Source: Neopusillimonas maritima
GTDB lineage: Bacteria > Pseudomonadota > Gammaproteobacteria > Burkholderiales > Burkholderiaceae_B
DNA: 64,000 nt
Assembly: GCF_003576595.1 (NCBI RefSeq)
Contig: NZ_NQOU01000005.1
Location: 62,001 to 126,000, forward strand
Reading direction: 5' to 3'
The notes below the pieces were generated by a model. That model made no database searches. It had not been told where the DNA came from and saw nothing but the letters and a program-made list of their open reading frames with translations. Position 1 is the first letter of the stretch. Every line of letters begins with the position of its first letter. Made by a program: the position numbers and the translations under genes. Of the stretch, positions 1-7,122 are shown in pieces.

Positions 1-855
1 CAGGCATTGTCACGTCTTGGGGTGCGTGTTCAACTTTTGGGGCGCAGCCCGTCGGTTGGCGGAATTGCCGACCCCCGGGTGTTGGAATCAGCGCTGGCGG
101 CTTTTCACGACGAGTTGGACCTGGCACCGTGCGCTGAAGTTCATTCGGTTGAGAAGCAGACGCATGGCGTGCGTGTGTGCTTTACGCCTGAAGGCGGCGC
201 ACGGCGCGAAGCAACCTATGAGTATGTGTTGATGGCGGTAGGGCGCAGCCCCAATTTTGACGCGCTCGAACTTGCGAACACTTCAGCGCATTTCAATGAC
301 CAAAACAAACCGGTTTTTGACACCGACACTTTACAGGTTAAAAACACGCCTATTTTTCTTGCCGGCGATGTGAACGGCCAGATGCCGCTTTTGCACGAGG
401 CGGCGGACGATGGGCGTTTTGCCGCGTTGAATGCCGTTCATTATCCGCAGGTTGAAGCGTTCAAGCGGCGTGCGCCCGTTTCCGTGGTGTTTACGGACCC
501 GCAGCTGATGTGGGTGGGCCGGCGCTTCAATCAATTGGACCCTGCCGAAACAGTCGTGGGTGAGGTGAGTTTTGCCAACCAGGGGCGAGCTCGCGTTATT
601 CTTAAAAATAAAGGGTTGTTGCGTGTTTATGCCGACCGTTGTTCCGGGCAATTCCTGGGCGCCGAAATGGCAGGGCCGGCCGCCGAGCATCTGGCACATC
701 TTTTAGCCTGGTCGCATCAGCAAAAGCTCACCATCAGGCAGATGCTGGCTATGCCGTTTTATCATCCTGTTATCGAGGAAGGCTTACGCACGGCTTTGCG
801 TGACGCCGACGGCCAAGTGTGTTGTGATCCCGCTGATCCTTCGGTAGGCGGCTAG
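1..855 (+). CDS. Dihydrolipoyl dehydrogenase-like flavoprotein, C-terminal part (cut by window edge)
   Basis: This is an open frame from the first base to a TAG stop, so the N-terminus with the FAD-binding fold and the redox-active cysteine pair lies outside the window. What remains is the end of the NAD domain (GRSP after a beta strand), the second FAD contact with its family motif FLAGDVNG around residue 119, and the C-terminal dimerisation domain. A YHPVIEE stretch near the end matches the His-Pro...Glu catalytic dyad of the dihydrolipoyl dehydrogenase, glutathione reductase and mercuric reductase family. It is clearly different from the PDH-linked lpdA at 11.6 kb, so it would be a second E3-like enzyme or a soluble transhydrogenase-type relative. 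The exact substrate cannot be set without the N-terminus. It converges on the SCO1 gene with a gap of only a few bases. Confidence 0.8.
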   Translation, partial: QALSRLGVRVQLLGRSPSVGGIADPRVLESALAAFHDELDLAPCAEVHSVEKQTHGVRVCFTPEGGARREATYEYVLMAVGRSPNFDALELANTSAHFNDQNKPVFDTDTLQVKNTPIFLAGDVNGQMPLLHEAADDGRFAALNAVHYPQVEAFKRRAPVSVVFTDPQLMWVGRRFNQLDPAETVVGEVSFANQGRARVILKNKGLLRVYADRCSGQFLGAEMAGPAAEHLAHLLAWSHQQKLTIRQMLAMPFYHPVIEEGLRTALRDADGQVCCDPADPSVGG

Positions 856-860
856 GTTTG

Positions 861-1520
861 CTATTGCAATAAAGTACGTACGCCGTCGGTTAATACATCA
901 ACCGATTCGGAATCGGCGGCAAGGTAACGCGCTTTGCCGTTTTCATCGAAAATATAAATGCCGCGGCTATGTGCAACCTCGTAGCGTTCAGGTTCGTTGC
1001 TGCTGGGTTCTTCTATTTGATAGGCAACCCGGTAACGCCGTGCGACGTCTGCTATTTGTTTTTCAGAGCCGGTTAAACCGATGGCGTGACTGTCGAACGC
1101 CTGCACGTATGCTTGCAGTTTTTCCGCGGTGTCACGGTGAGGGTCGACACTGATGAATAAAATACGAACCTGGTCGGCGTCGGGTCCCAGCTTTTGCATA
1201 ACCTGTGCCAGTTGCGCCATGGTAGTGGGGCATATGTCTGGGCAACTGGCATAGCCGAAGAACAACATAACGATATTGCCTCGGAAAGCCTGTGCGGTAA
1301 CCGGTTCGTTATCTGGGCCGATCAGCTCAAACCTTAAGTCGGGCAAAAAGCCGCGAATGTTGTGTAAGCGGGTTGTTTCTTCCTTGGCGTTGACTGTTTC
1401 GACCGGGTTCGCTTGTGCACTCGTTGCCGGCGTGGTCAGGAAAATGGCGCTCGCCAGGATTGCGCCAATCAGGCCGGCTGGGTAACGCCGAGGTGAAAGC
1501 CTTAAAAATGTGCGTTTCAT
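861..1520 (-). CDS. SCO1/SenC/PrrC family copper chaperone
   Basis: This family delivers copper to, or reduces the cysteines of, the CuA centre of cytochrome c oxidase on the periplasmic side of the inner membrane. An N-terminal hydrophobic segment (about residues 14-32) follows a basic start and would act as a signal anchor. The thioredoxin-like domain has the copper-binding CPDIC motif (Cys93 and Cys97) and the third ligand His184 in VAHSRGIYIF, so all three ligands are present. The ATG at 1520 follows the prlC stop by two bases. An in-frame TTG at 1526 overlapping that stop is the alternative start. It is the last gene of the five-gene minus-strand run. No cytochrome oxidase gene lies in the window. 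Confidence 0.9.
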   Translation of the reverse strand: MKRTFLRLSPRRYPAGLIGAILASAIFLTTPATSAQANPVETVNAKEETTRLHNIRGFLPDLRFELIGPDNEPVTAQAFRGNIVMLFFGYASCPDICPTTMAQLAQVMQKLGPDADQVRILFISVDPHRDTAEKLQAYVQAFDSHAIGLTGSEKQIADVARRYRVAYQIEEPSSNEPERYEVAHSRGIYIFDENGKARYLAADSESVDVLTDGVRTLLQ

Positions 1521-1522
1521 TA

Positions 1523-3589
1523 TCAAACGTCCAAGGGTTGTTCCGTCATGCCATTGTGACGCAACAGGGCGTCAATTTGCGGTTCGCGGCCGCGAAAAGC
1601 CTGAAATGAGGCCTGCGCGGGGCGCGAAGCCCCTACGGCAAGAATTTCATCTACAAATTTTGTGCCTACGGGAGCGATCAGTGTGTTTCCCAGACCATGC
1701 GTTTGGGCATATTCTTCAAACGCGGCGTAGGCGTCGGCCGACAGTACCTCGGCCCATTTGTAGCTATAGTAGCCGGCAGCGTAGCCGCCTGCAAACAAAT
1801 GTGAAAACGTATGAGGAAAGCGATGCCATTCCGGCGGAAACAAAACGGCCACGTCTTGGCGAACCGTACTCAATGTGTTCAGTACCTCTTCAATGGCCAA
1901 CCCGGAATGGTGGTTGTGAATCTGCATATCGAAAAGCGAAAATTCAATTTGTCGCACCATTTGCATGCCACTTTGAAAGTTGCGCGCCACCACCATTTTC
2001 TTGAACAAGGTATGAGGCAAAGGTGCATTGTCATTTACATGACCGGATAATTTCTGAATCGAAGCCCATTCCCAACAGAAATTCTCCATAAATTGCGAGG
2101 GCAGTTCAATGGCGTCCCATTCCATATTCGAGAACGCCGATGCGCCGGGATCGTCGACACGTGAAAGCAGGGCATGCAAGGCGTGGCCGCTTTCGTGAAA
2201 CAGCGTAATGACGTCGTCGTGGGTAAGAAGCGACGCTTGATTTTCCTGCGGAGCAGGGAAGTTGCAGGTAAGGTAAATAACCGGGGTGACCAATGTGCCG
2301 TCAACACGCTGGCGTGCCCGTTCACTGTCAACCCAGGCGCCGCTTTGCTTTCCCTGCCGCGCGTACAAATCCATTACCAAATAGCCGCACCGGTTCTCGC
2401 GAAGCAGTACTTCATAGGCCTGTGCATTGTGATGCCACAAAGGCAGTTTCACCGGTTTGAACGTGACCCCGAATAATTGCCCGACAATGTCAAAAAAACC
2501 GTCCAGTACTTTTTGTACCGGGAAATATTGACGCACCGACTCTTCGGAATAATCGTAGCGGTTTTCACGCAGGCGCTCCGACAAAAACGGAATATCCCAC
2601 GGTTCCAGCGTGGCCATTTGGTAGTGCTCATGCGCAAACGCTTTCAATTGAGCAAGGTCATGCTGCGCATAAGGTTTGGCACGCTTGGCCAGATCCTGCA
2701 GGAACGACAGAACCTGCTCGGGCGATTCCGCCATGCGGGTTTCAAGGCGCAGTTGCGCGAAATTCTGATATCCCAGCAACCGGGCTTCTTCAGCCCTTAG
2801 GTTTAGCAGCTGCTCAATGGCTTGCGTGTTATCGAAACGGGTATCGCCTTGTTCCGAGGCCAAAGTCCCAAACCCGCGATAAAGGGTTTCACGTAACGTG
2901 CGGTCTTGTGCATATTGCATCACCGGCAAGTAGCAGGGCATTTTCAGGGTGAAACGCCAACCCGTTTGACCGTTCTCTTTTGCCAGGGTTGCGGCGGCAC
3001 TGATCACGTCGGGCGGAATCCCCGTCAATCGGTCGGCATCCGTGACCAAGGTATGCCATTCGTCAACGGCATCCAGACAGTTCTCTGAAAACTTTTGCGA
3101 AATGCGCGCTTCTTCATCGGACAACGCCGCGTAGCGTTTGCGCGCCTCACCTTCCAATTGAACGCCACTCAGCCGGAAGTCGCGCAAGGCAAGTTCAATA
3201 ATGCGCTGACGTACCGCGGGCAGTGTTTCATAGTGAGCACTGTCGCGTAGCTTCTGGTATTGGTCGTACAAGCCGCGATGTAGGCCAACCCAGGTGGAAA
3301 ATTCGGTAATTTTAGGTAGACAGCGGTTATAGGCGTCGCGCAATGCGGGGGTGTTGACTACCGCGTTCAGGTGTCCTGCAACCGACCATGCACGCCAAAG
3401 TTTTGCGGATGAAACTTCATGCGGCTCAATCAGCGTGTCCCATTCAGCGGGGGTCGCGGGATCGGCAATGGTTTCAATGCATTGGCGCGTTTGCGCGATC
3501 AATTCGTCGATTGCCGGTTCGATGACGTCAGGGGTAATGTGTTCATAATCGATCAATTGATCGATTGGAACAAGCAAAGGGTTGGGCAT
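1523..3589 (-). CDS. prlC: Oligopeptidase A (M3 family zinc metallopeptidase)
   Basis: This cytoplasmic zinc endopeptidase degrades short peptides and cleaved signal peptides. At 688 residues it has the normal length of the PrlC/OpdA family. The zinc signature HESGH is at residues 465-469 (His465, Glu466, His469) inside a long helical M3 domain. A further glutamate-containing segment, NMEWDAIELPSQFMEN, lies about 25 residues downstream, as expected for the third ligand. The ATG lies two bases after the folD stop, so translation is probably coupled to folD. The folD-prlC neighbourhood is common in betaproteobacteria. The assignment is secure at family level. Confidence 0.95.
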   Translation of the reverse strand: MPNPLLVPIDQLIDYEHITPDVIEPAIDELIAQTRQCIETIADPATPAEWDTLIEPHEVSSAKLWRAWSVAGHLNAVVNTPALRDAYNRCLPKITEFSTWVGLHRGLYDQYQKLRDSAHYETLPAVRQRIIELALRDFRLSGVQLEGEARKRYAALSDEEARISQKFSENCLDAVDEWHTLVTDADRLTGIPPDVISAAATLAKENGQTGWRFTLKMPCYLPVMQYAQDRTLRETLYRGFGTLASEQGDTRFDNTQAIEQLLNLRAEEARLLGYQNFAQLRLETRMAESPEQVLSFLQDLAKRAKPYAQHDLAQLKAFAHEHYQMATLEPWDIPFLSERLRENRYDYSEESVRQYFPVQKVLDGFFDIVGQLFGVTFKPVKLPLWHHNAQAYEVLLRENRCGYLVMDLYARQGKQSGAWVDSERARQRVDGTLVTPVIYLTCNFPAPQENQASLLTHDDVITLFHESGHALHALLSRVDDPGASAFSNMEWDAIELPSQFMENFCWEWASIQKLSGHVNDNAPLPHTLFKKMVVARNFQSGMQMVRQIEFSLFDMQIHNHHSGLAIEEVLNTLSTVRQDVAVLFPPEWHRFPHTFSHLFAGGYAAGYYSYKWAEVLSADAYAAFEEYAQTHGLGNTLIAPVGTKFVDEILAVGASRPAQASFQAFRGREPQIDALLRHNGMTEQPLDV

Positions 3590-3591
3590 AA

Positions 3592-4464
3592 TCAGGCTTC
3601 TTGCGTAGCAGATAAACTGACGCAGCGTTCGGCTGCTTCAAGCGTATTAACCAATAGCATGGCAATGGTCATGGGGCCTACGCCGCCGGGAACCGGAGTA
3701 ATGGCACCCGCAACTTCTTTTGCCGACTCGAACTCCACGTCGCCGACAAGGCGGCCGTCGGGGAGACGGTTGATGCCGACATCAATCACGGTGGCGCCGG
3801 GCTTGATCATGTCACCGTTTACCATGCCAGGTTTGCCGGTTGCGACAACCAGGATGTCGGCGCGGCGCGTTTGCGCGGCAAGATCACGCGTTTTGGAGTT
3901 GCAGAGGGTGACCGTGGCCCCGGCAGCCAACAGCAGCATGGCCATGGGCTTGCCCACGATATTACTGGCGCCCACAATAACGGCTTCAGCACCCCATGGT
4001 GACACATTCTCGGCTTCCAGCATCTTCATGACGCCATAGGGTGTACACGGGCGAAACAAAGGCTTGCCCGTCATGAGCAGCCCTGCATTGCTAATGTGGA
4101 AACCGTCGACGTCTTTGGCGGCGGAGATCGCTTCAATGACAATGTGCGAATTCAGGTGTGGCGGCAAGGGAAGTTGAACCAGAATACCGTGAATACGCGG
4201 GTCGTCATTCAGTTTGTGTACGACAGACAATAGCTGCGCTTGCGAGATGTCTTTGTCAAGACGGATGATCTCGGAGTGCAAACCTGCTTTCTCGCATGCG
4301 GCGGCTTTGTTTCGCACGTAAACATGCGATGCCGGATCGTCACCCACAAGCACCACTGCCAAACCAGGTGTCACGCCTTGCGTTTTCAGGGTGGCGACCT
4401 GTTGTGCGACTTCCTCGCGAATGCTTGCGGCAAGGGCTTTTCCATCGATAATTCTTGCGGTCAT
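3592..4464 (-). CDS. folD: Bifunctional methylenetetrahydrofolate dehydrogenase/cyclohydrolase
   Basis: FolD interconverts 5,10-methylene-, 5,10-methenyl- and 10-formyl-tetrahydrofolate with NADP, feeding one-carbon units to purines and formyl-Met-tRNA. The 290 residues match the usual length. The substrate motif [14 protein letters not shown] (with the catalytic lysine) sits near residues 42-55, the signature DGFH in the middle, the NADP motif GASNIVGKP near residue 164, and the C-terminal [10 protein letters not shown] motif is intact. Its ATG overlaps the stop of the response regulator as ATGA, so it is cotranslated with a two-component system, which is unusual company for a housekeeping folate gene. 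Confidence 0.97.
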   Translation of the reverse strand: MTARIIDGKALAASIREEVAQQVATLKTQGVTPGLAVVLVGDDPASHVYVRNKAAACEKAGLHSEIIRLDKDISQAQLLSVVHKLNDDPRIHGILVQLPLPPHLNSHIVIEAISAAKDVDGFHISNAGLLMTGKPLFRPCTPYGVMKMLEAENVSPWGAEAVIVGASNIVGKPMAMLLLAAGATVTLCNSKTRDLAAQTRRADILVVATGKPGMVNGDMIKPGATVIDVGINRLPDGRLVGDVEFESAKEVAGAITPVPGGVGPMTIAMLLVNTLEAAERCVSLSATQEA

Positions 4465-5090
4465 ACAACGCCTTCGGAACGAGACAGGGCAATTTTCATG
4501 AGGTCGGCTACGGTGGTTACTTCAAGTTTTTCCATGATATTGGCGCGATGTGCTTCAACCGTTTTGATGCTGATATTGAGGTCGCCTGCAATTTGCTTGT
4601 TCAAACGCCCGGCCACAATGCGTTCCAATACCTGTTGTTCGCGTGAAGTCAGCCGGCTGAGAATAGCCTGTTGGCTTTTTTGTTCTTGCAGCTTCGCGGC
4701 ATCTTCCGTGGCTTGTTCCAGCATGCGGGCCACAATGCTGCGCAGGTCGGACTCGTTGAAGGGCTTTTCCAGAAAGTCGACTGCGCCTTTCTTAATGGTG
4801 GAGACGGCCATGGGAACGTCGCCGTGGCCGGTGATGAATACGATCGGAAGTGGCGCGTTTCGGGCCAACAACTCTTCCTGGAGTTCCAAACCGCTCATGC
4901 CGGGCATTCGTACATCGGCGATTAAAACCGCAACCTGGTCAGCATCGTAAGTATTCAAAAACTCTTCTGCGCCACTGTATGCTTTAACACGATAGCCGTT
5001 GGCTTCGAGCAGCCAGCGCAATGAGTCGCGCACGGCCTCATCGTCATCGACAATGAAGACGGTATTGGAAACGGTGGTGGTTGTGGTCAT
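4461..5090 (-). CDS. FixJ/NarL-type response regulator
   Basis: This is a two-domain DNA-binding response regulator. The receiver domain (about residues 10-125) has the acidic pocket DDD at 15-17, the phospho-acceptor Asp59 in LIADVRMPG, the conserved Thr in FITGHGD and the Lys in EKPF. A LuxR-type helix-turn-helix follows (about 140-205) with [11 protein letters not shown] and [15 protein letters not shown]. The receiver ends and linker resemble FixJ, TodT and StyR regulators. It overlaps the kinase stop upstream and the folD start downstream by four bases each (ATGA), so the three are made from one message. The target is not stated by the sequence. The divergent aceE promoter is the nearest candidate. 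Confidence 0.93.
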   Translation of the reverse strand: MTTTTTVSNTVFIVDDDEAVRDSLRWLLEANGYRVKAYSGAEEFLNTYDADQVAVLIADVRMPGMSGLELQEELLARNAPLPIVFITGHGDVPMAVSTIKKGAVDFLEKPFNESDLRSIVARMLEQATEDAAKLQEQKSQQAILSRLTSREQQVLERIVAGRLNKQIAGDLNISIKTVEAHRANIMEKLEVTTVADLMKIALSRSEGVV

Positions 5091-6850
5091 GCTTGCAACT
5101 CCTGGTGATTCGGGTTGGGCCTGGTTTCGTTATTGTTGGATTCGCCTGCATTGGGCAGGGTAAAGCGGAAAATGGTTCCCCCCTCGGGATTCGCTGTGGC
5201 CCAGAGGCGCCCATGGTGGGATTCGATGATCGTGCGACAAATATTCAGCCCCATGCCGAGCCCCTCGGATTTGGTGCTGTAAAAGGGCTCGAAAAGACGT
5301 TCAGGATCTTTCAGGCCATGGCCACGGTCGATTACCGCGAACTCAAGAACGGAAGATTGATCAGTTAACACAACGTGGAGTGTACGATATTCGCTATGCT
5401 CCATCGCCTCGACACCATTTTTCAGAAGATTCAATAATACCTGTTCTATCAGGATGGGGTCGGCCAGAACGTCGGGAAGCGTGTCGGGTAATGTTTTCTC
5501 AATGAGTACTTGTCGTTTGCGCGCGTCGATATCGGCGAAGGAAATGGCGTTATCAAGGATGCGCGCAGCCGGTACACGCTGGCGGCGCGGTTCGCTTCGT
5601 TTAACGAATTCGCGAATACGGCTGATAATTTTGCCTGCGCGCTCTGCCTGTTGTGCACTTTTACCCAGTGCATCCAGCAACATTTCGGGCGTGGCCCTAT
5701 CCGATTTCACCATGGCCGAAGCCGCCATGTTGTAGTTAACAATCGCGGTTAAGGGTTGGTTCAGTTCGTGCGCCAACGATGAAGCCATTTCACCCATGGT
5801 CATCAAGCGGCTGGTTAACTGAATTTTCTCTTGTTGCATGCGCGATTCCTCCTCGTGCTGACGCCGCTCGGTAATGTCGCGCGCCACCTGAAGCCGCACG
5901 CGGCGACCGTCTGTCCAGGCCAACATGCGATGCTGTACTTCGAACCAGCGTTGGGCGGAAGGGGAGTAGACTTCGATCAGTTCGTCGGTGAAACGGCCCA
6001 GGCGCCCACCCAACAGTTCACTGTGACCGCTTGACTGTGCGCCGAAAAAGCGGCGGTAGTTGCGGTTTGCAAAGAGTAGTTCGAGGCCTTCCGGCGTGTC
6101 GGCCACAACGGAAATGGCATCATCCAGACCTTCAAGAACTGTCATGAAACGCTCATGGGCTGCGGTAAGGGCCTCGCGAATGCGTTTCGGCTCGGTGATG
6201 TCGGTCATGGACGTCATCCAGCCGATTTGTTCGCCGTTTGCATCACGTAAAGGCGATACATACATACGCGCGGTAAAGCGCGAACCGTCGCGTCGCTGGG
6301 CTTCAATTTCCAAACCGCTGCTTGGGGTTCGACCCGATAACAACAGGTCGAGTGTTTCCTGGTGCTCGGCATACTTGCCGGGAACCCAATACGGGAAGGG
6401 GGTTGTACGGCCGATGAGATCGGCTTCATTCCAGCCTATCATGCGGCAAAAGGCGGGGTTCACGTAAGCGATACGGCCCTGCATGTCGAAGACGCGCATA
6501 CCCGTTGACATGGAGTTCTCCATGGCACGTCGAAAGCCTGTTTCCGCAATGAGTGCTTCTTCTGCTTTGGTGCGAAAACGGGTGTAGCGCCATAAGGCCA
6601 GCAGGCTGACCACAATCACCAGCGATAAAGCCACAACCAGCATCATGAGCCGTTGTTGGCGAATTTCCTGGTCGATCGTGACGAACATGACACTGTCACT
6701 CTGGATTCTTTGCATCCAGAAGAACACGCCCATGACGCAGAGATAAAGGATTAACACCACAAACGGCGTTAACCAGTAAAGACCGCGTCGCTTTTGCGCT
6801 TGTTCGTAAAAAGTCGTTGGGATCAGAGATTTCTTGTTAGGAGCAGCCAT
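5087..6850 (-). CDS. PAS-domain sensor histidine kinase, membrane-bound
   Basis: This is the cognate sensor of the adjacent FixJ-like regulator. From the chosen ATG (MAAPNKK) it has two membrane helices (about residues 23-46 and 67-88) enclosing a very short periplasmic loop. Two PAS regions follow, the first with YVNPAFCRMIGW and a PAC-like MTSMTDITEPK. The transmitter has H-box SLAHELNQPLTAI, N-box LLNLLKNGVEAM, a G1-like DRGHGL and a GLGMGLNICRTII box. It resembles DctS/FixL-type kinases. The short loop suggests that the signal is sensed inside the cell by PAS or in the membrane, which is inference. A GTG 69 bases upstream (6919) would extend the frame, but neither start has a strong ribosome site; the ATG gives the family-like N-terminus. 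It diverges from aceE. Confidence 0.9.
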   Translation of the reverse strand: MAAPNKKSLIPTTFYEQAQKRRGLYWLTPFVVLILYLCVMGVFFWMQRIQSDSVMFVTIDQEIRQQRLMMLVVALSLVIVVSLLALWRYTRFRTKAEEALIAETGFRRAMENSMSTGMRVFDMQGRIAYVNPAFCRMIGWNEADLIGRTTPFPYWVPGKYAEHQETLDLLLSGRTPSSGLEIEAQRRDGSRFTARMYVSPLRDANGEQIGWMTSMTDITEPKRIREALTAAHERFMTVLEGLDDAISVVADTPEGLELLFANRNYRRFFGAQSSGHSELLGGRLGRFTDELIEVYSPSAQRWFEVQHRMLAWTDGRRVRLQVARDITERRQHEEESRMQQEKIQLTSRLMTMGEMASSLAHELNQPLTAIVNYNMAASAMVKSDRATPEMLLDALGKSAQQAERAGKIISRIREFVKRSEPRRQRVPAARILDNAISFADIDARKRQVLIEKTLPDTLPDVLADPILIEQVLLNLLKNGVEAMEHSEYRTLHVVLTDQSSVLEFAVIDRGHGLKDPERLFEPFYSTKSEGLGMGLNICRTIIESHHGRLWATANPEGGTIFRFTLPNAGESNNNETRPNPNHQELQA

Positions 6851-6913
6851 AGACCAGACATAAAGTTCAATGCTTATTTTACCCTTGTCCTTGAAGTCAT
6901 TGAAACTGCTTAG

Positions 6914-6961
6914 TTTCACGTCTTATTTTCATATTATGAAATATAGTGCCATAAAGTGAAA
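6914..6961. promoter_or_regulatory. Nested inverted repeats between kinase operon and aceE
   Basis: TTTCAT-ATT-ATGAAA (6927-6941) is a perfect palindrome. It is flanked by an outer pair, TTTCAC (6914-6919) and GTGAAA (6956-6961), so four TTTCAY half-sites occur within 48 bases. The block lies just upstream of the aceE promoter candidate and covers the region where the divergent kinase operon would start. It is a candidate binding site for a regulator of pyruvate dehydrogenase or of the two-component operon. No regulator is assigned. Confidence 0.4.
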
Positions 6962-6967
6962 TTTTGC

Positions 6968-6996
6968 TTGCTCAAAGCTGAACACTTTTCTAGAAT
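6968..6996 (+). promoter_or_regulatory. Candidate sigma-70 promoter for aceE
   Basis: TTGCTC (6968-6973), a 17-base spacer and TAGAAT (6991-6996) fit the sigma-70 consensus well. Transcription would start near 7003, giving an untranslated leader of about 120 bases before the aceE ATG. It was found by eye and is not confirmed. Confidence 0.45.
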
Positions 6997-7122
6997 GGCG
7001 TCAGCCTGGACTGACCGGCTTACCAGCCGAACACCCGTTTTCGCAGTGGGCGAGGATCATGCTACAACGGGCGAATGGGTGTGTTGGTCTATATGAAAAG
7101 CAAACTAACCAGGAGACTCCTA

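Noticed and set aside
6851-6919. GTG-initiated N-terminal extension of the sensor kinase
   Set aside because: The extension has no ribosome site and no transmembrane or domain content; kept only as an alternative start.
7075-7122. In-frame GTG extension of aceE by 16 residues
   Set aside because: The ATG at 7123 has a well-spaced AGGAG and gives the usual AceE N-terminus.
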